64,000 nt of DNA from Saprospiraceae bacterium (GTDB taxonomy: Bacteria; Bacteroidota; Bacteroidia; Chitinophagales; Saprospiraceae), in the NCBI GenBank assembly GCA_025055285.1, contig JANWXM010000001.1, positions 434,001 through 498,000 on the forward strand. Reading direction: 5' to 3'. The notes under the pieces are model-generated. The model ran no database searches and was not told the DNA's origin. It saw only the letters and a list, made by a program, of their open reading frames with translations. The first letter of the stretch is position 1. Each line of letters starts with the position of its first letter. Of this stretch, positions 56,201 through 64,000 are shown one piece after another. Both the position numbers and the translations under genes were made by a program.

Positions 56201-57801
56201 TGGCTAGCGAGGGCATATAAGGTTAGCTTTGGCCTAGGTTCAATTTCATGGCGCTGAAAATTGTAGTTGATAAACCCTCTCGCCACCATCTCGGCCAAAA
56301 GAGTTTGAATACTAGAGTAATCAAATTTAGGATCAAGCGCGCGAGCAAAAGCATCGTCAGAGATAATCTTAGTCATGCGCGTGCTATCCCATGGCGTCTC
56401 CTCGGCCAACAGGTGAAGTACTGCTATGGGATTGACGCTCGTGATGTTTTGCATCCGCAAGTATTCTACTGGGTCAAAGCGATTACTACTTTCAAATTCA
56501 ATATTCTGTGCACCGCTCTTTATCCCTGCAATATTCGAAGATATCTCCAGAGAGTCCTTAAGGATGTGCCAGGCGATTTTCTCTGCATTGAGATTCATGT
56601 TGTAGAACGACGAGAAAAAGGGATTTCGCTCAGGCGCCTTTTGTCCACGAGTCAGGGTAATTATTTGTCGAGGTATGTCTAAGCGAAAATTGACAGCAGG
56701 ATGATAGATGCTATCTTTCTCCAAAAATAGTCGAGCAGTGATACCCTCAGCGATAATACTCTCCTCTCGACGGATGATGAATAAGTCACCTACTCCAAAG
56801 AAAATTTTCTGCCGTTTATTGTTGTAAACGGTTAACCGTGCTGGTTGCCCTGGAGAACCATAACCGTACACAGAGCGGCCCTCTAAGCGAAATCCACCTT
56901 CATATTCAATCCCCTCGCCAATACGGGTGATCTTAAGGGTGCGTTCAAAAGACTCAAACTTAGGATATTCTATGGTCGAACCCTTGGTTAAAACTACCAC
57001 ATTCTCTTCCAACTTTCCCCATAGGCTGCGGTTCGGGAAAAATACAGGATAGAAAAATTCCGCCGAATCGCAGATGAAAATTGGCTTTTTGACTTCTATA
57101 GTGTATTTCGTCAAACGGGCATAAACCGAAGAGTCTAACCCCGTGCGCGTCCAATCCAATTTCCCTCCCAAGCCCCGCCATACTTCTTCATAAGGATAGT
57201 AAACGCCAGAGGTATTCTGAATCACAGTAGAGTCCTTCTTTCGTAGCCCTACTAGGTCAACATGTTGACATCGAAGTATAGGGACTTTGTCTTCAAAGGC
57301 GAAATCTATGTTGCCTCCTCGTATTTTCCATACGATGAGGCCTGCTTCGCGCGCCCAAAAGGCGCGTTGCCCCAGAAAATCTGCCGAAAAGTCTAAAAGT
57401 TGTGCAATAGGCTTTGTGCGCCCTTGCTCAATATATCCCAGCGCCGTTTCTAAATAAGCATGCCATCGTCGAAATAGGGTAGTGTCGGTATCTTCCTTTG
57501 CTGCAGTGAGCGCGTTGAGGTAACTCTTATAGTAGGGAAATGCACTTAGTCGTTGCACAGCCAACAGATTGCATACCCGGACAATCGCTGCTAGCTCCTC
57601 AGCAGAATACAGACCGCTTCGATACTGGCGCTTAAATACCGCGAATGCTTCCGCCATATCAGGGCGCTTCGAAGCATTCATAAATTGGTCTAGTCTCTCT
57701 AAGAACTCATTGGGATTTTCCGGGAATAGCGTCATCTGTGCCTTTCCAGGTGGTGTAAACCAACAGGACAGGAAAAAAAGGGTAAGCAAAAACCGTCTCA
57801 T
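53281..57801 (-). CDS. Giant secreted protein of unknown function, beta-rich
   Basis: A 1506-aa protein I do not recognise by name. The signal peptide is MRRFLLTLFFLSCWFTPPGKAQ. Residues about 25-170 are helical; the rest is mostly short beta-strands in long runs, such as RLEGRSVYGYGSPGQPARL, GRLFAGFAVFEGDSMYFNYE, GKIDLSNRGFLGVGTVEYLT and GEGHFRYEPQHDRFLFGD. The recurring 'G.G.F.Y....D...F.DSARI' pattern recalls OstA/LptA-type beta-solenoids, which carry lipids across the periplasm. That resemblance is inference. There is no T9SS or CHU_C end domain, and the C-terminus is short and polar. It is a lone transcript with a -7 box 17 nt upstream of the ATG at 57801. An envelope or lipid-related role is possible but unproven. 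Confidence 0.85.
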   Translation of the reverse strand: MRRFLLTLFFLSCWFTPPGKAQMTLFPENPNEFLERLDQFMNASKRPDMAEAFAVFKRQYRSGLYSAEELAAIVRVCNLLAVQRLSAFPYYKSYLNALTAAKEDTDTTLFRRWHAYLETALGYIEQGRTKPIAQLLDFSADFLGQRAFWAREAGLIVWKIRGGNIDFAFEDKVPILRCQHVDLVGLRKKDSTVIQNTSGVYYPYEEVWRGLGGKLDWTRTGLDSSVYARLTKYTIEVKKPIFICDSAEFFYPVFFPNRSLWGKLEENVVVLTKGSTIEYPKFESFERTLKITRIGEGIEYEGGFRLEGRSVYGYGSPGQPARLTVYNNKRQKIFFGVGDLFIIRREESIIAEGITARLFLEKDSIYHPAVNFRLDIPRQIITLTRGQKAPERNPFFSSFYNMNLNAEKIAWHILKDSLEISSNIAGIKSGAQNIEFESSNRFDPVEYLRMQNITSVNPIAVLHLLAEETPWDSTRMTKIISDDAFARALDPKFDYSSIQTLLAEMVARGFINYNFQRHEIEPRPKLTLYALASQGKRDYDAIKIEAKGARGGSAMLDLRSKETTVTGVSSVELSERQRVGIVPREKITLLQNRDMRMGGRLFAGFAVFEGDSMYFNYEKFHVQFDSVRSLHFYIPTGKIDDRGQPAAEGMNSRVEKVTGFLLVDAPNNKSGKVDIDIFPSLESKHISFVFYDDSTIQNGVYKRDSFYFKLDPFTFNGLDSYTADRLRFKGEMTSAEIFEPFRETIVVREHDRSFGFIHQTPPKGYPLYQRRGNYTGKIDLSNRGFLGVGTVEYLTADIESEDIVFRPRQMTCTARRFFMEEDRKSEVKVPQAKGEDVKVNWLPYRDSMYVESRAKAFELFRQPGYYHKGVLVLTPSGLKGRGEFDWFGGRLTSRVISYGPFQTSSDTADLQIKALDGQGIVFDSRNVRGELDFDQQIGHFKANTADANTDLPLNRYRTSMNEFTWDMKSQTVTFKSDEREPGYFVSTDPKQDTLHFNGKTALYDMRNSRLKVGGVEVIKSADALIYPNDGNVDIDPGGIMRPLQEARILADTVNKYHTINRATVQVLGRKEYKASGYYEYNLPGRKQEIFFNNIVGERYGPGTPATKRVLTTASGEVRASDSFYLDAKTRFAGTIILRADQQNLRFEGLAQIQTQYTQVPWFSIYSEVDRNRPIIRVVKPKDGNGEPLFLGFFQSRETGRMYPSLLQPPTSVLDRVIFNGEGHFRYEPQHDRFLFGDSARIVSATHLRGPKLTYDNRSGTFSAEGPIQLGHGLEFMKIKGAGRLKTEFNIPDTVNHIITGELMTGIEVTIPKVLIDLMLNDIRAASFDAPAAPFNSQQAFYRAALSEFVTDSADIGTAFENLNINFLQIPRKDNKYTFLLGRHPVIWNPEYQSFLSLEDRIPVISIAGEPIQKMLTAYVEYKMPANRDDRFYLYIKASPDLWYFFGYQGGALNVVSSSVQFNEALLNLKPKDTQIKMPNGEIYEIIAANPALADAFVNRVRNGRKF

Positions 57802-57818
57802 AGTTGTAAACCAGCTTG

Positions 57819-57826
57819 CAAACTTA
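57819..57826 (-). promoter_or_regulatory. -7 promoter box of the 1506-residue protein gene
   Basis: TAAGTTTG on the minus strand, matching TAnnTTTG, 17 nt before the ATG at 57801. Confidence 0.45.
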
Positions 57827-57890
57827 GGACAGGTTAAAGAACGGAAGTCAATGCCCTAAAAGTACGCCTAACCTTCGTGCTTCCTCATGC

Positions 57891-57931
57891 ACAAAGTAGG
57901 GCTAGGAGATGCACAACATCCCTTACTTTGT
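57891..57931. repeat. Inverted repeat between prmA and the giant gene
   Basis: ACAAAGTAGGG (57891-57901) pairs with CCCTTACTTTGT (57920-57931), with one bulged base and an 18-nt loop. It could end the prmA transcript on the minus strand, but no T-run follows in either direction, so a terminator is not claimed. Confidence 0.4.
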
Positions 57932-58045
57932 TCTGTCTGCTCAACAGTAAGTCTCGCACACCGCAAAAGAGCGCTTCTGGTATACGTCCCTTCTCAGCGC
58001 AAGCTTTGAAATAACTTGGATATGAGATAGGTGCTCTGTTCGCCT

Positions 58046-58876
58046 TTAGACTCGCTTAAACGTTAGACACCGCCATTCGCCGCGTTTGGCCTGATTCTCC
58101 AATAAAAAACCAACCCTCTCGGCTGCTGCGCAAACTTCTTCAGCGTCTTTGTTCAAAATGCCAGATACCAACAACCACCCACCTTCGCATAAACGCCGGT
58201 GAAGCTCCTCCAATGAGGCAAGGATCACATTGCGGGTGATGTTTGCCATTATGCCGTCGAAAACCTCGTCGGTTAGCTTCTCCAAACTACCCCAATAGAC
58301 CCGAACCTTATCGCCAACGTCGTTGATGCGGCTATTCTCTATGGCGCTGTGAAAGGCACTCTCTTCAACATCAAGGGCTATTACTTCTTTCGCCCCCAGC
58401 CGAGCAGCGAGAATGGCTAAAATGCCCGAACCACAACCAAAATCCAACAGGCGCGCGTCAGCACAGGGCAAGTCGCGCAGCGCTTTCAAACACATCCATG
58501 TTGTTTCGTGATGGCCAGTGCCAAAGGCCATCTTGGGTTCGAGAACTAACTCAACGGCTACTCCTTGAACAGGCGAGTGAAAAGGCGCCCGTACGGCGCA
58601 GAAGTCCTCGATGATCACAGGCGAAAAGTTACCTTCCCAAACAGCATTCCAATTTTGCTCGGGCAAAAACTGTGTCTTCCACTGTAGCAAATAATCCCGC
58701 TGAAGCGCTCTTAACAATGCCTCAGCCTGCTCTTGCCAACCCGGAACATGAGGCAAATAAGCACAAAGACCCTCCTCCGTCTCTTCAAAGCTCTCGAATA
58801 GCGAGCTACTTAGATATGCTAGTAGAAGCTCGGCAGTCTCTTTGTCTGTATGAATGTTGTATTGCCAATAATCCAT
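58046..58876 (-). CDS. prmA: Ribosomal protein L11 methyltransferase
   Basis: A 276-aa SAM-dependent methyltransferase that trimethylates ribosomal protein L11. The N-terminal substrate-recognition domain (about 1-100) includes EQNWNAVWEGNFSPVII. The PrmA-specific MAFGTGHHETTWMCL is followed by the SAM-binding LLDFGCGSGILAILAARLGA near 142-161, EVIALDVEESA, and the MANITRNVI block at the NxxN catalytic position. Length and order fit PrmA. It starts 7 nt after the TlpA-like gene, so the two are co-transcribed. Confidence 0.93.
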   Translation of the reverse strand: MDYWQYNIHTDKETAELLLAYLSSSLFESFEETEEGLCAYLPHVPGWQEQAEALLRALQRDYLLQWKTQFLPEQNWNAVWEGNFSPVIIEDFCAVRAPFHSPVQGVAVELVLEPKMAFGTGHHETTWMCLKALRDLPCADARLLDFGCGSGILAILAARLGAKEVIALDVEESAFHSAIENSRINDVGDKVRVYWGSLEKLTDEVFDGIMANITRNVILASLEELHRRLCEGGWLLVSGILNKDAEEVCAAAERVGFLLENQAKRGEWRCLTFKRV

Positions 58877-58883
58877 CCGCGTC

Positions 58884-59960
58884 CTAAAGTAATTTTTTAA
58901 TTTCCTCCTCTAGGTTGGCTCGCGGATTAATGGCGGCGATTTTGCCGTTTCGGTCTACTAAGAAGGTAGTAGGAATAGCATTTACGCCGTATATACGCGC
59001 TGGTGCCGAATTCCAAAATTGCAGATCACTCACATGGTTGTCCCAAACTAACCCATCTTGCTTAATAGCGGCTATCCAAGCATCCTTTTGCCCTGGGCGG
59101 TCAAGGGAGACGCTAAAAACGTCGAATCCTTTGTCTTTGTACTTGTGATATATCTGCACGACGTGAGGATTAGCCATGCGGCAAGGACGACACCAACTGG
59201 CCCAGAAATCAATAAGAACCACCTTTCCGCGCAACGAGGACAGAGACCGAATCTTTCCGTCTGGCCCAGGTAAGCTAATTTCTGGAGCCGGCTGACCGAT
59301 GCGAATGGGCCCTGCGGCCTGAGCCATCTGAATTTGCTGCATTTGTTGCTCAATACTAGAGGTGATCTGGGCAAATTGAGTAGCATAGGCATTGCCGGGC
59401 ATAGCGTTTGAGAGCGCTTCGCTGGCCGATTTGAACTCAGCGAGATGATTGCCTGCATTCCGTCCCATCAATTGCAAGGTGAAAAACGCTTTCATCAACG
59501 GCGTACAAGTGCGTTCAATGAAACCCTTTGCCATGGCAGGCGAAATCTGACCCGCTCGAACCATCTCCTGAACTAATCGAGCGTAACAAGCCATCGTTTC
59601 TGAGCCTTCTACCGCTATTTGCAGCCGTTCCATCGTTTCTAAGTCTCCTTTGAAAGAGACAGTTTTTTCCCTGCCGTCCAAAATAAAAAACATGCGACGA
59701 GCACCTACTGTCAACCGATAAAGGCCCTCTGGGAAAGGTTCCTTCCGCTCAAAGGAAAAACGCCCCTCCGCATCGCACGTCGTGCGTCCCAATGCAACAG
59801 GCGGGGTACTCTGGTCAAAGAAAACCTGCTCTAAGAGTACTTGCATATTGCCCGCCTTCGTCAAAGTCCCTTTGAAGATGTATGAACCGTTACTCGCGCA
59901 GGAGCTAAGTATTAGTGCTGGCACTAGAATCCACGCAATTGTTTTAATAAGTGCTTTCAT
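58884..59960 (-). CDS. TlpA-like thioredoxin-fold lipoprotein
   Basis: A 358-aa lipoprotein with lipobox LSSC in MKALIKTIAWILVPALILSSC. About 25-125 resembles DUF4369 (YIFKGTLTKAGNMQVLLEQV), the usual N-terminal domain of Bacteroidota disulfide proteins, followed by a helical stretch. About 215-358 is a TlpA/AhpC-type thioredoxin domain: IGQPAPEISLPGPDGK, VVLIDFWASWCRPCRMANPH with the redox pair Cys-Arg-Pro-Cys, and the cis-Pro loop GVNAIPTTFLVDRNGKI. It likely acts as a periplasmic thiol-disulfide reductant; the partner is unknown. It lies 45 nt after purL and 7 nt before prmA on the same strand. Confidence 0.9.
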   Translation of the reverse strand: MKALIKTIAWILVPALILSSCASNGSYIFKGTLTKAGNMQVLLEQVFFDQSTPPVALGRTTCDAEGRFSFERKEPFPEGLYRLTVGARRMFFILDGREKTVSFKGDLETMERLQIAVEGSETMACYARLVQEMVRAGQISPAMAKGFIERTCTPLMKAFFTLQLMGRNAGNHLAEFKSASEALSNAMPGNAYATQFAQITSSIEQQMQQIQMAQAAGPIRIGQPAPEISLPGPDGKIRSLSSLRGKVVLIDFWASWCRPCRMANPHVVQIYHKYKDKGFDVFSVSLDRPGQKDAWIAAIKQDGLVWDNHVSDLQFWNSAPARIYGVNAIPTTFLVDRNGKIAAINPRANLEEEIKKLL

Positions 59961-60005
59961 CGCTCATTTATTTTTTTTTAAGACGCGTTATTTCCTTGAA
60001 GTATA

Positions 60006-62237
60006 TTAACGCATAAGTTCCTCTAAGCGATGTTCATAGATATATTTCCAACTAGACACCAACCCCCAATCCTCTCCATCTACGTAGACTCTGCAGCCCT
60101 CTACTCGACCGAGCCATTCAAAAGGCTGTCCTCTCTCTTGTAGATATTGCTCAAATAAAGCTTTTTTCTCGGGTGCTACACTAACGACAACTCGGCTTTG
60201 TGCTTCACCAAAAAGCCAAGCATCTTTGCGAATACTCGGCTTGCTACACACGGTGAAGCCCAACTGCCTAGGCATAGCACATTCCATCAAAGTCACAAAC
60301 AACCCGCCCTCAGATACATCGTGCGCGCTTTGAACCAGCCGCTTGCGAATAATATCGCGCAATACATTCAACATCCGAAATTCCTCTTCTAAATCAAAAT
60401 GCGGACACGGACTATGTTCTACTCGGTGTACCTCCCGAAGATATTCGCTGCTACCTATGTCGTTGCGGCTCTCTCCGAGCAAGTAAATGAGGTCTCCCTC
60501 AGCTTTAAAATCTAGCGTCATGAGCTGCTCCCAGTCCTCCAAGATACCAAGCATGCCTATGGTGGGCGTTGGATACACTGGGATTACCTTTCCATTATCA
60601 ATGTATTGATTGTAGAAACTGACGTTTCCTCCAGTGACCGGCGTATTGAGCTTGCGACAGGCATCACCCATTCCTCGAACGGCTTGAGCAAACTGATAAT
60701 AAACTTCTGGATTGTAGGGATTGCCGAAGTTGAGACAATTGGTTATCGCCACGGGCTCGCCGCCAGCACAGGTAATGTTGCGCGCTGCTTCGCATACCGC
60801 GATCATGGCCCCTCGGTAGGGGTCGGCGTACACATAAGCAGAATTACAGTCAGTAGTCAAAGCAAGCGCTTTTCGAGTGCCTTTCACGTACACTACCGCC
60901 GCATCGGCAGGCCGAGTGCTGGTTACAGTTGCCGTGCGAACCATAGAGTCGTATTGGCGCGTAATCCAGCGCTTCGAGGCAATGTTGGGTGAAGCCCACA
61001 GGGTTTGAGCCACTTGGTACAAATCAGTAGGCTCGGAAATGTCTTCCATACGAAAACGCGCAATCTCAGCAAAATACGCAGGCTCGCGTTGCTCGCGTAC
61101 ATAAACAGGGGCCCCTCCGCCCAACACCAACGAGTTGGCTGGCACTTCCGCTACCTTCTTACCATGCCAATAGTATTCAAGTAGACCTCCCGCAGTTGTC
61201 TCTCCAATCTTTTCACAGGGTAGGTCCCATTTGGCAAATACTGCCTTGAGAAGGTCTTCTTTCTCCGGTTTGCATACGATGAGCATTCGCTCTTGGCTTT
61301 CCGACAGCAAAATCTCCCATGCCTCCATATTTGCATGGCGTTGAGGCACTTTATCCAGATCTATGCGCATACCACAGCCCGCACGAGCGCTCATCTCCGA
61401 AGTCGAACAAGCAATCCCTGCCGCGCCCATGTCTTGCATGCCGACAATTGCACCTGTCTTTATTGCCTCTAAGGTAGCTTCCAAGAGGAGCTTTTCCTGA
61501 AAAGGGTCGCCTACCTGCACAGCAGGCAAGTCCTCATGGCTATCTTCGCTCAGATCCGCCGAGGCAAAGGTCGCTCCATGAATGCCATCTTTACCCGTAG
61601 CAGAGCCGACAATGAATACCGAATTCCCTGGTCCGCCCGCCGTAGCACTTATCGTCTCACCCACTTGTACAATTCCTACCGACATAGCATTGACTAAAAT
61701 GTCGTGGTGGTAGCAGTCATAAAAATACACTTCACCCCCTACCGTAGGAACACCAAAGCAATTGCCGTAGTCACCAATGCCTTTGACAACTCCGGCAATA
61801 AGGCGCTTCATCCGCGGATTATCCGGCTTTCCAAAGCGCAGACTGTTTAGCGCAGCAATAGGCCTAGCACCCATCGTAAAAATATCTCGGTGAATACCAC
61901 CTACCCCTGTAGCAGCACCCTGATACGGCTCGATGGCCGAAGGATGATTGTGACTCTCAATCTTAAAAGCACATGCCAGGCCATCGCCAATATCTACCAG
62001 ACCAGCATTTTCTTCTCCAGCACCCACTAGCAACCGACCTCCCTTACGCGGCAGGGTCTTTAGTTGCAGAATAGAGTTTTTATATGAGCAGTGCTCACTC
62101 CACATTACAGAATAAAGTGAAAGCTCCGTGAAGTTGGGATTTCGACCTAAAATCGCACAGATCTTCTCGTATTCTTCAGCAAGAAGTCCAAGCCTTTTAG
62201 CGGTATCCACCGTCGGAAGTAAGTCGGCTGTAACCAT
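60006..62237 (-). CDS. purL: Phosphoribosylformylglycinamidine synthase subunit PurL
   Basis: A 743-aa purine-synthesis enzyme of the small PurL type, which works with separate PurQ and PurS subunits that are not in the window. It has the family start [17 protein letters not shown], the ATP-binding [20 protein letters not shown] near 95-114, and two tandem halves, the second with [10 protein letters not shown] and [13 protein letters not shown]. The C-terminus includes [19 protein letters not shown]. The start at 62237 keeps the usual length, and a -7 box lies 46 nt upstream. The TlpA-like and prmA genes follow closely and may be read from the same promoter. Confidence 0.96.
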   Translation of the reverse strand: MVTADLLPTVDTAKRLGLLAEEYEKICAILGRNPNFTELSLYSVMWSEHCSYKNSILQLKTLPRKGGRLLVGAGEENAGLVDIGDGLACAFKIESHNHPSAIEPYQGAATGVGGIHRDIFTMGARPIAALNSLRFGKPDNPRMKRLIAGVVKGIGDYGNCFGVPTVGGEVYFYDCYHHDILVNAMSVGIVQVGETISATAGGPGNSVFIVGSATGKDGIHGATFASADLSEDSHEDLPAVQVGDPFQEKLLLEATLEAIKTGAIVGMQDMGAAGIACSTSEMSARAGCGMRIDLDKVPQRHANMEAWEILLSESQERMLIVCKPEKEDLLKAVFAKWDLPCEKIGETTAGGLLEYYWHGKKVAEVPANSLVLGGGAPVYVREQREPAYFAEIARFRMEDISEPTDLYQVAQTLWASPNIASKRWITRQYDSMVRTATVTSTRPADAAVVYVKGTRKALALTTDCNSAYVYADPYRGAMIAVCEAARNITCAGGEPVAITNCLNFGNPYNPEVYYQFAQAVRGMGDACRKLNTPVTGGNVSFYNQYIDNGKVIPVYPTPTIGMLGILEDWEQLMTLDFKAEGDLIYLLGESRNDIGSSEYLREVHRVEHSPCPHFDLEEEFRMLNVLRDIIRKRLVQSAHDVSEGGLFVTLMECAMPRQLGFTVCSKPSIRKDAWLFGEAQSRVVVSVAPEKKALFEQYLQERGQPFEWLGRVEGCRVYVDGEDWGLVSSWKYIYEHRLEELMR

Positions 62238-62283
62238 GAGTGAGTGGTGGAAAAGCTAGCGTTTCTCTCTCAAAAAAGCGCCG

Positions 62284-62291
62284 CAAAAGTA
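62284..62291 (-). promoter_or_regulatory. -7 promoter box of purL
   Basis: TACTTTTG on the minus strand, matching TAnnTTTG, 46 nt before the purL ATG. Confidence 0.4.
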
Positions 62292-62329
62292 GGGAATGTA
62301 TCCCACCTTTTTACTTTTCGACTTCGGCC

Positions 62330-63202
62330 TTACGACCATTGACGCAAAATGCGCCGTACGCTCGCTTCATAACTCGCACCAAAAAGGTTAACATGAACGA
62401 GTAGATAGTACAACTGGTAGATTGTCTGACGCTGTTCAAATCCTGGTTCAAGAGGCGATACTTCTTCGTAGGCAGTGTAAAAACGAGGGTCGAACCCACC
62501 AAAGAGGCGACTCATAGCTAAGTCCATCTCGCGGTGCGCATAAGCTGCCGCTGGGTCAATAAGTACTGGCTCTTCGAGCGTATTACATAAAAAGTTACCG
62601 CTCCAAAGGTCTCCGTGTGTAAGGGCAGGGGGTTCCTCAGGACACAGGTCGTTCAGACGAGCGCAAAGATTGTCTAGTTGCCGCTCAGCTGTTTTGTCTA
62701 GAAAGCCTTGTTGTCGGGCCAAACGCATCTGGGGTTCCAAGCGTTCGCTAGCATAAAATTCTGCCCATGTCGAACATCTCCGATTCGATTGAGGCAGTCG
62801 TCCAATGTAGTTATCGTGGGCAAAACCGAAAAAGGCCGACGTCTGAGCATGCATGGCGGCTAAGTTTCGACCGAATCGCTCCCAAAACACTGGTGTCTGA
62901 CGTCCACTATCTATAAATTCCAGAATCAAAAAGGCATCTCCTCGCTTACTCTGACCCTGCCCAATTACTTTCGGGGTGCGAATCACTCCCGCTGCGCCTA
63001 GTATAGCCAAGTCTTGAGCCTCTCGTCGAAACATTAAAGCGGCCGAAGGTGCCGAGTTGGCTTTTAAAAACCACTTTCGTCGGCGACTATCGATCAAACA
63101 GAAAGCGGAATGAATATCGCCGCCTCTTATCGGAGTCGCCTGCAATATCTTCTCCTTCAATACCTCTTCTACGTGAGGCAACAAATCCGTCAGGTATACC
63201 AT
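62330..63202 (-). CDS. Fructosamine kinase family protein
   Basis: A 290-aa protein-kinase-like enzyme of the fructosamine/ketosamine-3-kinase family, which phosphorylates sugar adducts on proteins so that they fall off (deglycation). It shows RKWFLKANSA with the ATP-binding Lys, MFRREAQDLAILGAAGVIRT, FLILEFIDSG in the hinge, the catalytic loop ALTHGDLWSGNFLC near 202, and the metal-binding LIDPAAAYAHREMDLAMSRL. The frame continues 47 codons upstream, but MVYLTDLLPHVEEVLKEKI is a normal family N-terminus and a -7 box ends 8 nt before the ATG at 63202. It is a single minus-strand gene. Confidence 0.92.
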   Translation of the reverse strand: MVYLTDLLPHVEEVLKEKILQATPIRGGDIHSAFCLIDSRRRKWFLKANSAPSAALMFRREAQDLAILGAAGVIRTPKVIGQGQSKRGDAFLILEFIDSGRQTPVFWERFGRNLAAMHAQTSAFFGFAHDNYIGRLPQSNRRCSTWAEFYASERLEPQMRLARQQGFLDKTAERQLDNLCARLNDLCPEEPPALTHGDLWSGNFLCNTLEEPVLIDPAAAYAHREMDLAMSRLFGGFDPRFYTAYEEVSPLEPGFEQRQTIYQLYYLLVHVNLFGASYEASVRRILRQWS

Positions 63203-63210
63203 GCCTTGGG

Positions 63211-63218
63211 CAAAGGTA
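63211..63218 (-). promoter_or_regulatory. -7 promoter box of the fructosamine-kinase gene
   Basis: TACCTTTG on the minus strand, matching TAnnTTTG, 8 nt before the ATG at 63202. TTTG at 63240-63243 on the same strand, 21 bp further upstream, could be the -33 element. It lies inside the longer open frame, supporting the short start. Confidence 0.5.
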
Positions 63219-63368
63219 GCATCTTCATTGGTGCGCTCCCAAATGGAGCAGTTGGGCAGTGAAGAATTGAATTCTGAAGAGCAGAGCATGTAAGCGAAAC
63301 CAGTATCTTCGCGCGAGTTTAGCCCTTCAAGGGCAGGAGCCACTCATAAAATACATCTAAAAACAGTC

Positions 63369-64000
63369 TTGAAACGCGTCCTCGTCGCACCCCTTAACTG
63401 GGGCCTTGGCCATGCAACCCGCTGCATTCCCATTATTCGGGCCCTACAAGAGCTTGGGGCAGAGGTACTGCTGGCCTCCGATGGCGTAGCCCTCCACCTG
63501 TTGCAAGCCGAATTTCCTCATTTACCTGCTATCGAACTGCCCTCCTATCGCATTCGGTACGACACACCTAGCATGGTCTGGAATATCGGCCGACAGCTCC
63601 CCCGTATCTTATGGGCAATCGGACAGGAACACAGAGTTGTAGAACGCCTGGTCAAACAATACAACCTGTCGGGCATCTTGTCTGACAATCGCTATGGCTG
63701 CTTTAGTCGTCGCGTCCATAGCGTACTCATTACTCATCAACTGTACGTGCGCGTGCCTTTCTTGTCTTGGCTCGTTCGCCCAGTGGTTCGCCTGTTCCTC
63801 GCTCAGTTCCATGCTATCTGGGTGCCCGATGTAGCAGAGCCACCCGGATTATCGGGAGAGTTATCGCACGGCAACAAGAGCCCTTGCCCAAATGTAGCCT
63901 ACATCGGAATCCTTACCCGTATGGAAGGATACGAACGCTCTATTGAATACGACATTGCTGTAGTACTCTCCGGCCCTGAACCACAGCGCACCATTCTGGA
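63369..64000 (+). CDS. MurG-like glycosyltransferase, N-terminal part
   Basis: The reading frame runs off the window end after about 210 codons. The N-terminus KRVLVAPLNWGLGHATRCIP, followed by IIRALQELGAEVLLASDG and later ISDNRYGCFSRR-like and ITHQLY blocks, is that of the Bacteroidota GT28/MurG-like glycosyltransferases. That family is related to the enzymes making lipid II or glycolipids but is distinct from MurG. No in-frame ATG precedes the conserved start, so initiation is likely at the TTG at 63369. The sugar and acceptor cannot be told from this fragment. Confidence 0.8.
   Translation, partial: MKRVLVAPLNWGLGHATRCIPIIRALQELGAEVLLASDGVALHLLQAEFPHLPAIELPSYRIRYDTPSMVWNIGRQLPRILWAIGQEHRVVERLVKQYNLSGILSDNRYGCFSRRVHSVLITHQLYVRVPFLSWLVRPVVRLFLAQFHAIWVPDVAEPPGLSGELSHGNKSPCPNVAYIGILTRMEGYERSIEYDIAVVLSGPEPQRTIL

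Noticed and set aside
57891-57931. Terminator between prmA and the 1506-residue gene
   Set aside because: The inverted repeat is good, but no T-run follows on either strand; recorded only as a repeat.

Overview
The window reads as a chromosomal segment of a Bacteroidota bacterium. The evidence is a SusC/SusD pair, type IX secretion (T9SS) sorting domains of the CHU_C/gliding type and the C-terminal type A kind, DUF5683, DUF5689 and DUF6794 proteins, a topoisomerase I that ends in C-terminal repeats rather than zinc fingers, and the lptE-TPR-secG gene order. The Bacteroidota promoter element TAnnTTTG precedes at least sixteen genes. Protein style and intermediate GC suggest the Saprospiria/Chitinophagia/Cytophagia side of the phylum, but that placement is inference. 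I see no rRNA, tRNA, CRISPR array, insertion sequence, prophage or integrase.

Layout. 1-113: C-terminus of a CBS-domain protein. 468-7554 (+): smc, a bifunctional phosphoglucose/phosphomannose isomerase directly followed by a classical glucose-6-phosphate isomerase, and an exported DUF4261-like protein. 7896-19835: trxB, a beta-carbonic anhydrase, topA, a DUF6794-like protein, a fused double glycosyltransferase, a double amidohydrolase, and a membrane coiled-coil protein with a helix-hairpin-helix-like end. 20376-25512 (-): SusC, SusD and a small lipoprotein, closed by a clear terminator. 25570-29982 (-): guaA-lptE-TPR-secG, closed by a terminator, and fmt. 30103-37168: an aldose-1-epimerase-like gene and a 2036-residue surface protein with about 18 tandem Ig/SprB-like repeats. 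37601-46148 (+): a cluster of cell-surface genes (TonB receptor, DUF5689 lipoprotein, DUF5683), then ctlX and a lamin-tail protein. 46272-47576: a discoidin-like plus Hint-domain lipoprotein gene split by an in-frame TAA. 47598-53204: quinone oxidoreductase, a T9SS Omp28-like protein, folK/ridA, and a sulfide:quinone oxidoreductase with a terminator. 53281-57801 (-): an unrecognised 1506-residue secreted protein. 58046-64000: prmA, a TlpA-like lipoprotein, purL, fructosamine kinase, and the start of a MurG-like glycosyltransferase.

Most of the window is housekeeping: DNA topology and segregation, purine synthesis, folate, translation initiation, secretion, LPS export and redox. Between these genes sit lineage-specific envelope genes for surface display and nutrient uptake. 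The most notable points are (i) the interrupted discoidin-Hint gene, whose domain order suggests a self-processing surface lipoprotein; (ii) a run of genes whose -7 box lies only 5-9 nt before the ATG, implying leaderless or nearly leaderless mRNAs; (iii) the large repeat adhesin; (iv) the unrecognised 1506-residue beta-rich protein; and (v) two fusion proteins, a double GT4 enzyme and a double amidohydrolase whose first half has lost its metal motif.
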